DNA of 41,946 bases from Lachnospiraceae bacterium (GCA_024404675.1 JAKSPO010000016.1:1-41946); one strand, 5' to 3'; counted from the first letter of the stretch, positions 30,257 to 38,842 are shown. The notes: generated by a model from the sequence alone, not told the origin. Translations and numbers: made by a program.

Positions 30257-31510
30257 CTAGTTTGTGAAAAATGCTTCGACAAATGCGATCAAAGCCTCCA
30301 TATCCTGTTTCGCCATCAATTCGCGGGCAGAATGCATCGCCATAATCGGGACGCCAACATCCGCTACCGCCATCGGTAGCCACGAGGATACCAGAGGTCC
30401 CATCGTCGAGCCACCGGGAATATCCGAATGATTCACATGCTTGCCAAAGGGGATTCCGTTTCGCCTGCACAGAAGCGCAAGCCTCGCGATTGTCTCCGAC
30501 TCATACGTATAGCGCTGGTTCGCGGAAAGCTTCAATACGACTCCCTCGCCGAAGGATACCGCATTCTGCGCATCATAACGCTCCGGATGATTCGGATGCA
30601 ATGCGTGTGCCACATCGACAGAAAGCATCGTACTCTTCACAATGGCTTCGGTAAGCCTTGCATTGGCATACCCAAGCCCGTCATAAATCTTACCAAGAAG
30701 CATCGAAAGCATCGCCGAATCCGCTCCCTGCTTCGTCTGGCTTCCAATCTCCTCATTATCGAAAAATGCACCGAGCTTCAGTCCGCTCTTTTTAGCATTT
30801 GCCGCAAAAAGGCCCTCAAGAATTGCATAGCAGGAGGTCTGGTTATCAAGGCGCGGCGAAGAAATCATATCCTGCGCAAAGCCAACCGTCTCCGGTTCAT
30901 CGTTGTTGTAGACCCACAGATCAAAATCGAGAATATCCGCAGCGTCACAGCCGCAGAGATCTGCGACAAAGCTCTGAAACCAGCCCTTTTCCGGCTTCAT
31001 TCCGCCAAGCGGACGCATGTCGATCTGCTTTTTAAGCTCTGTTCCCTTGTTTACCTCACGATTAAAATGAATCGGCAGGTTCGGTATGGTAAGCACCGGC
31101 ACAACGCTGTCCACCAGGCGCATCGCCGTCTTGTCGCCGTCAGCGTAGTAAACTCTGCCGGCAATTCCGAGCGGACGATCGAGCCAGGTCGACAGAATCG
31201 GTCCGCCGTAGGTTTCCGTATCTAAAACGCAATAGCCACCCGGCACCTCGGCCGACGGCTTGATATGAAGGCACGGATAGTCAGTATGCGCAAGCGCCAG
31301 ACACATCGCATCGCCGGCGTTATAATCCTCGCCGATCACCCATGCAAAAAGCTGGCTGTCGGCAGGACTTGTCATATAAGCACCCGGCGCAAGCTCCCAC
31401 GGCTCACCCATAGAGAGCATACGAAAGCCTTGCTCGGCAAGTAGTCTTTTCATCGTGTCAACCAAGTGATAGGCTGTCACATTATTCTTTAAAAAGCTGA
31501 TAATATCCAA
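30257..31510 (-). CDS. M18 family metal aminopeptidase
   Basis: 417 residues, starting at TTG with GGGGG nine bases upstream. M18 enzymes are cytoplasmic, dodecameric, two-zinc aminopeptidases that prefer acidic N-terminal residues. Metal and catalytic landmarks are AHTDYPCLHIKP (first His ligand), DFDLWVYNNDEPETVG, FDNEEIGSQTKQGADS (catalytic Glu and Glu ligand), DVAHALHPNHPERYD and the C-terminal His in PIMAMHSARELM. Length and motif order match the family. It follows the NdpA-like gene by 12 bp and appears to be the last gene of the long minus-strand run that begins at yqeY; no good terminator was found after it. Confidence 0.92.
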   Translation of the reverse strand: MDIISFLKNNVTAYHLVDTMKRLLAEQGFRMLSMGEPWELAPGAYMTSPADSQLFAWVIGEDYNAGDAMCLALAHTDYPCLHIKPSAEVPGGYCVLDTETYGGPILSTWLDRPLGIAGRVYYADGDKTAMRLVDSVVPVLTIPNLPIHFNREVNKGTELKKQIDMRPLGGMKPEKGWFQSFVADLCGCDAADILDFDLWVYNNDEPETVGFAQDMISSPRLDNQTSCYAILEGLFAANAKKSGLKLGAFFDNEEIGSQTKQGADSAMLSMLLGKIYDGLGYANARLTEAIVKSTMLSVDVAHALHPNHPERYDAQNAVSFGEGVVLKLSANQRYTYESETIARLALLCRRNGIPFGKHVNHSDIPGGSTMGPLVSSWLPMAVADVGVPIMAMHSARELMAKQDMEALIAFVEAFFTN

Positions 31511-31522
31511 AGCGTCGTCCCC

Positions 31523-32524
31523 CTAAGCCTTGATGGTATGAATATCCTTCAGAAGGATGGTGATATTGCCTTCCTCGTCCTGCAGATACTCAACGAAATT
31601 CGCATTCTTCAGATATTCCACCGGAACGAGAAGCTCGATCCCGTTATCAGTCACAATCTTCTGCTTCTTCATATACGCGCGCTCCGTCTTCTTGCTGACC
31701 TGCATTGGCTCACGCTCGATTCGCTCGTGCTCAAGCTTCTCACGATATACCGCCTTCGCACTCTCGTTGTCGTCGAAAACGGCCTGCTCAATGCGGGCAA
31801 CGCTGACCTTTCCGGTCTGCTCAACGTGATTGGCAACCTCTTTCTTGTAATCAAGCACCTTGGCAGCAACCTCCTCGGGCTTGTAGCATTCTCGGATGGT
31901 ATCGATTGTCGTATCGCGAATCGTGTCAACCTTCTCCTTCTCGGAACGCTGTGCCTTCAGATGAAGCACCTTCTCGGCAATATAATTCTCCCGATGCTCG
32001 CCATCAAAATAGTACTGGGAATCGGACATCAGTACAGTTCTATCAAGAACATTAATCAGGAAGAACTCATAATCCTTTGAGGTCGCCTTCGGCATGATAT
32101 TGGCGGCAATCACCCAGTTGACGCGCCCGTCGTCGGACACCTTGCACACAAAATGCTCCTGAAAATTCACCTTGAAGAATCCGACAATCGGCTGCTCCTC
32201 CACGATACAGAACACGAAGATTCCGCTGCCGGAGTGCATCTCTGCGTTATTCTTCACGAGGTCGTACACATTGTCCGATACAACGCTGACAAATGCCTCC
32301 AAATCGTCCGGGTCATCCGTCACAACCTCGTCCAGGTAATCGCCCTCCTGAAAGGTACCCACCTTGGCCTTGGTGTTGTCCAGATTCGCTGCCACAAGCT
32401 TCTGGATGTAAGGATAGATCTTGTCCTCATCATTGATTTTGATCTCATTGTACACGGGGGCGGGAAGGCTCTCGTCCATCGAGCACAGATAGGTTCTCAT
32501 AATTTCAATTTCACTGCTTTTCAT
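31523..32524 (-). CDS. Nucleoid-associated protein, NdpA/YejK-like
   Basis: 333 residues. Similar in outline to the 37-kDa nucleoid-associated protein family, whose molecular role is not well defined. Recognised segments include the acidic central part (SGSGIFVFCIVEEQPIVGFFKVNFQEHFVC), the stretch SVARIEQAVFDDNESAKAV, and the C-terminal signature KIVTDNGIELLVPVEYLKNA followed by NFVEYLQDEEGNITILLKDI. No signal peptide or membrane helix. AAGGA lies nine bases upstream. It is part of the run yqeY - small protein - MscS - surface protein - this gene - M18 peptidase. Family assignment is from memory of the C-terminal pattern. Confidence 0.7.
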   Translation of the reverse strand: MKSSEIEIMRTYLCSMDESLPAPVYNEIKINDEDKIYPYIQKLVAANLDNTKAKVGTFQEGDYLDEVVTDDPDDLEAFVSVVSDNVYDLVKNNAEMHSGSGIFVFCIVEEQPIVGFFKVNFQEHFVCKVSDDGRVNWVIAANIMPKATSKDYEFFLINVLDRTVLMSDSQYYFDGEHRENYIAEKVLHLKAQRSEKEKVDTIRDTTIDTIRECYKPEEVAAKVLDYKKEVANHVEQTGKVSVARIEQAVFDDNESAKAVYREKLEHERIEREPMQVSKKTERAYMKKQKIVTDNGIELLVPVEYLKNANFVEYLQDEEGNITILLKDIHTIKA

Positions 32525-32539
32525 ACATAAAAATCCTTC

Positions 32540-33592
32540 TTACTCACTGATAATCACTTCGGATGCGGGGCGTCCGTCTTCATCTACGGAATAATAATCC
32601 CAGCAATCCTCCTGCCCGATATCCTGCTGCTGCATTCTGACGCCGTGTATCGTTAGCGGCTTCAGATAGTACACAACGCGGGACGGAAGCAGGTCCTCAT
32701 GCGCTACAATCGCATGCTCCTGGCCGTACACCTTAAGCGTAACGCCCGGTTCCACCATCAGACAGCTTTGGCTTCGCTCCGCCTGCAGGGTAATACCGTA
32801 CTCCTGCGTTCTCTCGGCATTGACCGTAAGCGTACCTTCACCGGAAAATGTGATACTGCCGCCGTAAAACCAGCCCCAGGCTACAATGCCCTCGAGATAG
32901 CTGTCGCCCATCAGATAGATGCGGAAGCCGTTGCCAAGCTCGTTCACATGCAGCACACCGCCGTGGAAGTTATTCAGAACGAGAACATTATCCTCGGCAT
33001 CATATATAAGGCTTCCACCCTCTAAATCCTCGATCACCTCGGTGAATCGCTCGTTCTCGCGGCACAGATATGCCTCGAAAGCTCCGATCTCGACCTTATT
33101 GATAACAAATTCGTTGTCATAAATCCCGGTTCCGATATGATAAAGCGGCAGATTGTCAAGCTCCGGAAACGCATCGTCACCATCCACGAACGGTGTCGGG
33201 GTAGGTGCCTCCGTTGCCGTCGGCGTAGGCTCCTCGGTCGGCGTGGGCGTCGGTTCCTCCGTCGGAACGGGCGTCGGCGTTACGATATCCACTGGCGGCG
33301 TAGGTGTCTCCATGGGCGTAGGCGTAGCGCTTACACTACGCACCGGTTCCTCAGGCTCCGGCGCTTTGTTAAGCTCCATCAGATCAACGGTAAATGCGAC
33401 CGTCAATGCCGCTGCTGCCAGATAGAACAGGCGCAGCTTATGCTTATGGTGCCGGTTCTGCTCATTTGTCTGTTTACGGGCAGAGCTTCCGATTTGAGAA
33501 TTGAACTCGTCCTTCACTGGAGAATGTCCAAACTCCTCCTGCGGGCGAAATTCCGATTCCTTTCGAAACTCCTGCTCCTTCTTAAACTCCAT
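32540..33592 (-). CDS. Type II membrane-anchored surface protein with Pro/Thr linker and beta-rich domain
   Basis: 350 residues. The N-terminal ~53 residues are cytoplasmic and charged (MEFKKEQEFRKESEFRPQEE). A single membrane helix follows (LRLFYLAAAALTVAFTVDLM). Next is a Thr/Pro/Glu-rich spacer of about 65 residues with repeated TPTEEP and PTPT units, typical of cell-wall-spanning linkers. The rest is a beta-rich domain with IYDAEDNVLVLNNFHGGVLH, RIYLMGDSYLEGI, SITFSGEGTLTVNAE and CLMVEPGVTLKVYG, resembling right-handed beta-helix or carbohydrate-binding-like repeats. No catalytic motif seen. Start at the ATG six bases after AAGGGTG; an upstream in-frame GTG overlaps that ribosome site. 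In the MscS operon; a wall function is inferred. Confidence 0.72.
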   Translation of the reverse strand: MEFKKEQEFRKESEFRPQEEFGHSPVKDEFNSQIGSSARKQTNEQNRHHKHKLRLFYLAAAALTVAFTVDLMELNKAPEPEEPVRSVSATPTPMETPTPPVDIVTPTPVPTEEPTPTPTEEPTPTATEAPTPTPFVDGDDAFPELDNLPLYHIGTGIYDNEFVINKVEIGAFEAYLCRENERFTEVIEDLEGGSLIYDAEDNVLVLNNFHGGVLHVNELGNGFRIYLMGDSYLEGIVAWGWFYGGSITFSGEGTLTVNAERTQEYGITLQAERSQSCLMVEPGVTLKVYGQEHAIVAHEDLLPSRVVYYLKPLTIHGVRMQQQDIGQEDCWDYYSVDEDGRPASEVIISE

Positions 33593-33610
33593 TCGTGTCA
33601 CCCTTCCGAA

Positions 33611-34498
33611 TTAGCGATTGTGAATATCGAGCTGCGGGAATGCGATTTCAATGTTCGCACGGTCAAATGCGCACTTGATCTCCTTATTCAGGATTCTGCG
33701 CCCCTTGAAAATATCCTTCTCCATAACCTCGGCCTTAATGCGAAGAACCACGCAGGAATCCGCCAGTTCTTCCACGCCGAGATACTCAATCGCACCTATG
33801 AACACGTCGCTTCTCTTCTGCTTAATAGACTGCAGAATCCCGCCAATCTTCTTCTCAAGCTCATCCAGGTCGGTCGCATAGGATACGCCGACATCGGTAA
33901 TGGCGAGGGAACTCTGGGCGGAACGGTTGATAATATTCTTCAGGTCGGAATTGTTGATAATCTTCAGATTGTCGCCGGTATCACGCAGGCAGATCGTACG
34001 GATGCCGATGTTTTCAACGGAACCACGGAACCCGTCAACCTCAATAATATCGCCGATATTGAACTGATTCTCAAACAGAATGAAGATACCGGTCACGATG
34101 TCGGCAACCAGCGTCTCTGCGCCGAAACCAAGTACCAACGCAACAATTCCTACGCTCGCACAGATCGTGCTGACATTAACGCCGATAATCGAAAGTGACC
34201 AGCAGAAGCCGATGATGACAAATGCGTACTTGATAAGGCTTGCGGAAACCGTTGCAAGCGTTCTTGCACGTCCCTTTCCTTTGGCCGCCGCTTCAAGAAT
34301 CAGCTGTACAATACAGTTCAATGCATACAGCATGACAATTACAATCAGAACCTTCAGTCCCATCACAGGCTTGATATGCATCTGCTGCAGATAATCCTCC
34401 GCATCAAAGAAGATATCCGTTACCACGCCAATAATCCCCGTTGCAATCAACAGGGCAATCGAAATAATCAGTCCTACAAGTCTCTTTCCTGTCTTCAT
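33611..34498 (-). CDS. mscS: Small-conductance mechanosensitive channel (MscS family)
   Basis: 295 residues with three main membrane segments (LVGLIISIALLIATGIIGVV, LKVLIVIVMLYALNCIVQLIL, LIKYAFVIIGFCWSLSIIGV). The pore-lining TM3 region is Gly/Ala-rich, ICASVGIVALVLGFGAETLV. The MscS beta domain follows with FENQFNIGDIIEVDGFRGSV and ENIGIRTICLRDTGDNLKII, and then the C-terminal alpha/beta domain. The channel opens under membrane tension to release solutes during osmotic downshock. The ATG overlaps the upstream stop (TGATG), with GGAGGAG five bases before it, so the two genes are translationally coupled. Slightly long N-terminus for a minimal MscS. Confidence 0.93.
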   Translation of the reverse strand: MKTGKRLVGLIISIALLIATGIIGVVTDIFFDAEDYLQQMHIKPVMGLKVLIVIVMLYALNCIVQLILEAAAKGKGRARTLATVSASLIKYAFVIIGFCWSLSIIGVNVSTICASVGIVALVLGFGAETLVADIVTGIFILFENQFNIGDIIEVDGFRGSVENIGIRTICLRDTGDNLKIINNSDLKNIINRSAQSSLAITDVGVSYATDLDELEKKIGGILQSIKQKRSDVFIGAIEYLGVEELADSCVVLRIKAEVMEKDIFKGRRILNKEIKCAFDRANIEIAFPQLDIHNR

Positions 34499-34785
34499 CA
34501 CGTCTCCTCCTCACGTCCGTTTTGATAGAAATCGCTGATTTTAGCCTGCGCCTGCATAGAACGATGCTTCGCCACAAACCGGTCTCTGTCACTTAAGATT
34601 GCAAGCATCTCGTCAACGACCTCCTCCGGTGAGATGTGCGCCGGCATCCTACTAAGATAGCCGCACATCCTGCCGGCAGTATAATCCGTGTTCATGTATT
34701 TATAGGCAATCGTTCTGCACAGCTCCTCCGGCAGTCCTTTTCCAAGCAGAAGCCGCATAACCTCTGCACTCTTCTCACTCGCCAT
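34498..34785 (-). CDS. Small hypothetical protein coupled to mscS
   Basis: 95 residues, soluble, largely helical (EVMRLLLGKGLPEELCRTIAYKYM, SPEEVVDEMLAILSDRDRFV), with a basic/polar C-terminus. No family recognised. It starts 16 bp after yqeY with a GGAG site and its stop overlaps the mscS start, so it sits inside the operon and is evidently translated. Confidence 0.68.
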   Translation of the reverse strand: MASEKSAEVMRLLLGKGLPEELCRTIAYKYMNTDYTAGRMCGYLSRMPAHISPEEVVDEMLAILSDRDRFVAKHRSMQAQAKISDFYQNGREEET

Positions 34786-34801
34786 CGCACACTCCGATAG
34801 C

Positions 34802-35242
34802 CTAGTTACCGGTAAGCTTTGCTACAACGGCGTTGATGACCTTACCGTCTGCCTTGCCCTTAAGCTCACCCATGACAGCCTTCATAATCATACCCTTGTT
34901 GCCGGATGCCAGAACATCGGCGAACTTCTCCTTCACCAGTGCCTCAATCTCCTCAGCGGAAAGCATCTTCGGTGCATACTCCTCGAAAACAGCAAGTCTT
35001 GCCTGATATTCTGCCTTAAGCTCCGCGCGGGAATCGGGACAGGTCTCGATCTGCTCCTTTACGCTCTTAATCTCCTTAAGAATCGCCTGGTCAGTCATCT
35101 CATCCGGAATATTCTCACGGCAGCCTGCGTCAATCGCCAGCTTCTTCGTTGCCGAAACAAGCGTCGAAATTGCATCCTTTCTAACCTTATCGTGATCCTT
35201 CATAGCCTGAATCATGGCCTTCTGTAAAGCTTCAAACTGCAT
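34802..35242 (-). CDS. yqeY: GatB/YqeY domain protein
   Basis: 146 residues, the usual length. The family resembles the tRNA-binding tail of GatB, but its role in cells is unclear. Typical features are an N-terminal helical segment with the Lys-rich RKDAISTLVSATKKLAIDAG, EYQARLAVFEEYAPKMLSAE and the C-terminal segment NKGMIMKAVMGELKGKADGK followed by VINAVVAKL. AAGGAGG precedes the start. It is the first gene of a six-gene minus-strand run; a leader hairpin and a promoter lie upstream. Confidence 0.9.
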   Translation of the reverse strand: MQFEALQKAMIQAMKDHDKVRKDAISTLVSATKKLAIDAGCRENIPDEMTDQAILKEIKSVKEQIETCPDSRAELKAEYQARLAVFEEYAPKMLSAEEIEALVKEKFADVLASGNKGMIMKAVMGELKGKADGKVINAVVAKLTGN

Positions 35243-35264
35243 AATAGCGCCTCCTTGTATTCTC

Positions 35265-35293
35265 TTTCCGAAGGATTTATCTCCCTTCGGAAA
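35265..35293 (-). promoter_or_regulatory. 10-bp perfect leader hairpin before yqeY
   Basis: TTTCCGAAGG (35265-35274) and CCTTCGGAAA (35284-35293) with a 9-base loop that carries GGGAGAT on the minus strand. It lies just upstream of the real ribosome site and downstream of the promoter. There is no T-run, so it may be an operator or mRNA-stabilising or control hairpin. Confidence 0.45.
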
Positions 35294-35345
35294 ATCTTCA
35301 TTGTCAATCGCACGGCCGTTTCTTCGCCATGCCCATATATTTCTA

Positions 35346-35374
35346 TTATTTCACAATCCCCGCAATTATTCAAG
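35346..35374 (-). promoter_or_regulatory. Promoter of the yqeY operon
   Basis: Minus-strand TTGAAT (35369-35374), 17-bp spacer, AATAAT (35346-35351). Confidence 0.5.
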
Positions 35375-35450
35375 AATAAAAGGCGGCAAAAACTTCCCCA
35401 CCCGCGAATTGCCCCCTCTCGCATATTCTTTCGGAAAATGAAAAAAGTAC
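35375..35450. other. Spacer between divergent promoters
   Basis: AT/C-rich sequence separating the yqeY and 35551 promoters; no gene or clear repeat seen. Confidence 0.3.
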
Positions 35451-35479
35451 TTGCATTTTCCGGCACGTTGTAATAGAAT
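35451..35479 (+). promoter_or_regulatory. Promoter of the small membrane protein gene
   Basis: TTGCAT (35451-35456), 17-bp spacer, TAGAAT (35474-35479). A hairpin (CTCAAAAA/TTTTTGAG with GC/GC inside, about 35492-35516) follows in the leader. Confidence 0.6.
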
Positions 35480-35550
35480 AAGCGAGCAACTCTCAAAAAG
35501 GCAGTGCTTTTTTGAGCAACCGTAGGCACACAAATAAGGAGAATCATGCG

Positions 35551-35790
35551 ATGACTTTATTTCTAATTATCGGTTTGACCAGTTGTTGTTTAACAATTCT
35601 TTCCGTGGCTGTTGCGGTATATTTCATCTGCCATGCTAAGGCCCTTGAGCGTGAGCTGCAGGACACCGCGGAGCACTACGAGGCCGAACTCATGCGGGTC
35701 AGAAAGCTCTTGTTTCCGGAAGGAAAGAAGGAGCAGGCGGAATCGAAGCCGCACAATCCAATCGGGTTTGCCTTGAAAGAAGCAAGCTAA
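35551..35790 (+). CDS. Small single-pass membrane protein
   Basis: 79 residues. An N-terminal membrane helix (MTLFLIIGLTSCCLTILSVA and onward to VYFIC) is followed by a charged helical segment (HAKALERELQDTAEHYEAEL) and a polar tail. I do not recognise a family. The start is the ATG nine bases after AAGGAG; a longer frame from 35512 has no ribosome site and includes the leader hairpin. It has its own promoter and terminator. Its size is near the limit of reliable calling, but the signals around it are strong. Confidence 0.65.
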   Translation: MTLFLIIGLTSCCLTILSVAVAVYFICHAKALERELQDTAEHYEAELMRVRKLLFPEGKKEQAESKPHNPIGFALKEAS

Positions 35791-35798
35791 CTATTCAG

Positions 35799-35837
35799 GT
35801 GGCCGTCTCCGTCACAAACGGGGATGGTCACTTTTTT
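35799..35837 (+). terminator. Intrinsic terminator of the small membrane protein gene
   Basis: GTGGCCGTC pairs with GATGGTCAC (with G-U pairs), followed by TTTTTT. Confidence 0.8.
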
Positions 35838-35923
35838 ATACCAGCATCGTATTCTACATTGACACCCACACAGGAAAATCCTAAACTGAATGTAGTATGA
35901 ATGCTTTTGAAAGGAGAAACCGT

Positions 35924-37102
35924 ATGCTTTACAGAAAAGACCGCGAAGGACGTGACATCTCCCAGCTCGGCTATGGCTGCATGCGCTTTACAAGAAAGGG
36001 TGCTTCCATCGATTTTGAGAAGGCCGAGAAGGAAGTTATGTATGCCATTGAGAACGGCGTAAACTATTTCGATACCGCTTATGTTTATCCCGGCAGTGAG
36101 GATTGTCTCGGTCGGATTTTAGAGAAGAACAAGGTTCGCGAAAAGGTTTATATTGCGACTAAGCTGCCGCAGTATATCACCCGCTCCTCCGCCGGAATCG
36201 ATAAGACCTTTAAAGAAGAGCTCTCCCGCCTCCGCACCGATTACATCGATTACTATCTGATGCATATGTTCACCGATTATGCTGAGTGGGAGCATCTGCA
36301 GAAGCTCGGAATCGAGGAGTGGATCGACGCCCACAAGAAGGACGGCAGTATTCGTAACATCGGCTTCTCTTATCACGGCAACACAGACATTTTCCTGAAG
36401 CTTTTAGATGCCTATGATTGGGATTTCTGTCAGATTCAATATAATTACCTTGATGAGCACACCCAGGCAGGTCGTGCGGGGCTCGATGCCGCTGCCAAAA
36501 AGGGCATCCCGGTTATCATTATGGAACCGCTTCGCGGCGGAAAGCTTGTCAATCTTCCCGAGAAAGCCAGAAAGGCGCTTGCCGAGGATACCCATGGCTA
36601 TACCGCTGCCGAGCTTGGACTCCGCTGGCTTTGGGATCAGCCGGGCGTCACCTGCATCCTCTCCGGCATGAATTCCATGAAGATGGTAAAGGAGAATATC
36701 CGTATCGCCTCCGAGGCGGTTGCCGGACATCTGACAGAGGAGGATTTCTCCATTGTCGAGCGCATTAAGACCATCATTCACGAGAAGGAAAAGGTTGGCT
36801 GCACCTCCTGCCGTTACTGTCAGCCGTGCCCGAAGGGTGTCGATATTCCATCCATTTTCCATTATTACAATCTGATGTATATGGAGGGCCGCAAATCCTC
36901 TGCCCGCTTTGAGTTCGCACAGGCAATGGGTATGCGTAAGGAGCCCGGCTTCGCAACGCAATGCATCGGCTGCGGTGCCTGCGAGAAGCATTGCCCGCAG
37001 AATCTTCCGATTCAGCAGAAGCTGAAGGAGGCTGACAAGGCACTGCGCCCGCTTCCCTACAAGATCGGTATCAATATCGCTCGAAAGATTATGATTCGCT
37101 AA
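35924..37102 (+). CDS. Aldo/keto reductase with C-terminal 2x[4Fe-4S] ferredoxin domain
   Basis: 392 residues. The N-terminal aldo/keto reductase barrel shows LGYGCMRF, NYFDTAYVYPGSEDCLG with the catalytic Asp/Tyr, KVYIATKLP with Lys, and DYYLMHMF with His. A ferredoxin-like tail carries two cysteine clusters, CTSCRYCQPCPKGVDIP and CIGCGACEKHCPQNLPI, each suited to a [4Fe-4S] centre. The family is common in anaerobic gut bacteria; the physiological substrate is unknown, and electron transfer from the clusters to the active site is a family inference. Start: the second ATG, seven bases after AAAGGAG; the earlier in-frame ATG lacks a site. Single-gene unit ended by a bidirectional terminator. 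Confidence 0.92.
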   Translation: MLYRKDREGRDISQLGYGCMRFTRKGASIDFEKAEKEVMYAIENGVNYFDTAYVYPGSEDCLGRILEKNKVREKVYIATKLPQYITRSSAGIDKTFKEELSRLRTDYIDYYLMHMFTDYAEWEHLQKLGIEEWIDAHKKDGSIRNIGFSYHGNTDIFLKLLDAYDWDFCQIQYNYLDEHTQAGRAGLDAAAKKGIPVIIMEPLRGGKLVNLPEKARKALAEDTHGYTAAELGLRWLWDQPGVTCILSGMNSMKMVKENIRIASEAVAGHLTEEDFSIVERIKTIIHEKEKVGCTSCRYCQPCPKGVDIPSIFHYYNLMYMEGRKSSARFEFAQAMGMRKEPGFATQCIGCGACEKHCPQNLPIQQKLKEADKALRPLPYKIGINIARKIMIR

Positions 37103-37106
37103 AAAC

Positions 37107-37156
37107 AAGGGGCTGTCCCTCGTCAACTACGACGAAAGGCAACCCCTTTCTTTTTT
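37107..37156. terminator. Bidirectional terminator between convergent genes
   Basis: AAGGGG (37107-37112) pairs with CCCCTT (37143-37148), with additional inner pairing CGTC/GACG; T-rich tract follows on the plus strand. It lies between the aldo/keto reductase and the convergent PH-like gene. Confidence 0.65.
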
Positions 37157-37158
37157 AC

Positions 37159-37788
37159 TTACCATCTTCCGCGATATTCTGTGTTGTAACCGTTGTTCTC
37201 CTTCGGTCTTAAATCATTCGGATACATAGTATCTGCGAAAACATCCGTCTGAAGATCCTTCACCATCTTGAAAACTCTCTCGAAATCCTCAATATCCTCA
37301 ATCGCAAAATGCTTCTCATGCTCCTGATTGTTATATCTTCCGGAGTGGCTCGCATGTCCGCACTCTAAGATAACATCACCAACACCGAACATCTGATCAA
37401 AGACGCCTCTCTTCAGATTGATGTGTGACAGATCGGTGTACGGCTTCATCTCATAGGTATAAGCAAAAATTCCGCCGGAAATATAGATTCCCTTGTCCGT
37501 TATAAGATATTCCTTTCTCCTATAGCGAAGCGTGCAGAACAAAATGCTTCCGAGATAGAGCCATACCGGCATCAGGTGTATCGCCAGGAATATCACAAAA
37601 AAGCCCTTCATCGGTCCTATATCATCTTGCTTCGTAATCATCGTAAGGAAGAAGAAGTCAAATGCACCCCACAACAATGCTACGAACAGAAACGGATTAA
37701 TAATCGTCTCAAAAACGAAGCACTTAAACTGCGGCTTACCCTGCCAGATGATCCGCTCGTTGCTTCCAACCATATTTCTTAAATTCAT
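37159..37788 (-). CDS. PH-domain-like membrane protein (bacterial PH / DUF304 type)
   Basis: 209 residues. It starts MNLRNMVGSNERIIWQGKPQ, the WQGKP pattern common to bacterial PH-like proteins. Two membrane helices follow (FLFVALLWGAFDFFFLTMI, FFVIFLAIHLMPVWLYLGSIL). Then comes the beta-rich domain YRRKEYLITDKGIYISGGIF with the short segments TYEMKPYTDLSHI and GVGDVILECG. Function of this family is not established. The start was placed after GGGAGGG (five bases before the ATG); the previous in-frame ATG lies at the ribosome site itself. The C-terminus (DLRPKENNGYNTEYRGRW) is basic and polar. Confidence 0.8.
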   Translation of the reverse strand: MNLRNMVGSNERIIWQGKPQFKCFVFETIINPFLFVALLWGAFDFFFLTMITKQDDIGPMKGFFVIFLAIHLMPVWLYLGSILFCTLRYRRKEYLITDKGIYISGGIFAYTYEMKPYTDLSHINLKRGVFDQMFGVGDVILECGHASHSGRYNNQEHEKHFAIEDIEDFERVFKMVKDLQTDVFADTMYPNDLRPKENNGYNTEYRGRW

Positions 37789-37883
37789 CGCTATCCCTCC
37801 CATTCAGACATGTCGATCTTATTAGCCATGGGCCTGACCGACAGCATCCTGATTATACCATACTCGGTGCGATTCATCAATCC

Positions 37884-38816
37884 TTAAGGAAGCGGATGTC
37901 CGGCAGAAAGGTACAACTCGTACCACTCTTCACGGCTAAGTCTGATATCAGCCGCTGCGATGATCTCCTGCAGTCTCTTCTCGCCGGCCGTTCCGGTAAT
38001 CAGCTGCATATTAGCAGGATGTCTCAAAATCCAGGCTGCCGCAATTGTTGTAGCGGAAACACCATACTTTGCCGAAAGCTTATCAAGTACAAGATTCAGC
38101 GCAGGGTATTCCTCGCTTCCGATAAAGCAGCCTCTCCAGGCAGGCATCTGAAAAGGTGACCACGCCTGAATCGTGATGTCATGAACACGGGAATAGTCAA
38201 GCACACTGCCGTCCCGGTCAATCGCACCGTCGCTTGTCATGTTCGATTCCATACCGTTTGCGACCATATTCGAAACCGCAAGGCTGAACTGCAGTTGATT
38301 AATAATCAGATCCTGCTTCACACTTTTCTTTAAAAGCTCGATCTGCATTGGGCGATAATTGGAAACGCCAAATCGAAGCACCTTTCCCTCCCGTTCGAGT
38401 CGGTCAAATGCCTCCGCCACCTCTTCCGGCTCGGTAAGTGCGTCCGGTCTGTGGAGCAGCAAAACATCCAGATAATCAGTCTGAAGACGCTTTAAGCTTC
38501 CCTCAACCGCATTGATAATATACTTCGCCGACAGGTCATAATGCTGTACTGCTGCCTTTGTGTTGATGCCGCATTTGGACTGCAGGATCATATCCTCACG
38601 GCGAAGGCTTGCATCGGATGCCATCGCCTGACCGAATACCTCCTCGCTTCTTCCGCCGCCGTAGATATCTGCTTGGTCAAAATAGTACGCCCCCTGCTCC
38701 ATCGCCAGGTGGAGAAAGCGATTCATTTCCTCTGGACTCTTATCCGCAAGTCGCATACAGCCTACAACAATCTGCGGCACCGACATTGCTGTATTTCCAA
38801 GCTTAATCTCTCTCAT
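37884..38816 (-). CDS. Aldo/keto reductase (YdhF-like)
   Basis: 310 residues, cytoplasmic. NAD(P)H-dependent reductase barrel: VGCMRL near the N-terminus, YYFDQADIYGGGRSEEVFG with the catalytic Asp and Tyr, MILQSKCGI with the Lys, DVLLLHRPD with the His, and the nucleotide-binding C-terminus ITGTAGEKRLQEII. It lacks the ferredoxin tail of the other reductase in this window. The motif arrangement is that of the YdhF group; substrate unknown. Start: the ATG after CGGAGAGTGACG; an upstream in-frame GTG overlaps this ribosome site. It lies 26 bp downstream of the copA stop and may be read through from it. Confidence 0.88.
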   Translation of the reverse strand: MREIKLGNTAMSVPQIVVGCMRLADKSPEEMNRFLHLAMEQGAYYFDQADIYGGGRSEEVFGQAMASDASLRREDMILQSKCGINTKAAVQHYDLSAKYIINAVEGSLKRLQTDYLDVLLLHRPDALTEPEEVAEAFDRLEREGKVLRFGVSNYRPMQIELLKKSVKQDLIINQLQFSLAVSNMVANGMESNMTSDGAIDRDGSVLDYSRVHDITIQAWSPFQMPAWRGCFIGSEEYPALNLVLDKLSAKYGVSATTIAAAWILRHPANMQLITGTAGEKRLQEIIAAADIRLSREEWYELYLSAGHPLP

Positions 38817-38842
38817 CGTCACTCTCCGTATTATGCACTTCT

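Noticed and set aside
33160-33330. Tandem repeat array / CRISPR-like pattern
   Set aside because: The repetition is codon-level (Thr-Pro-Glu linker of a surface protein), not spaced direct repeats.
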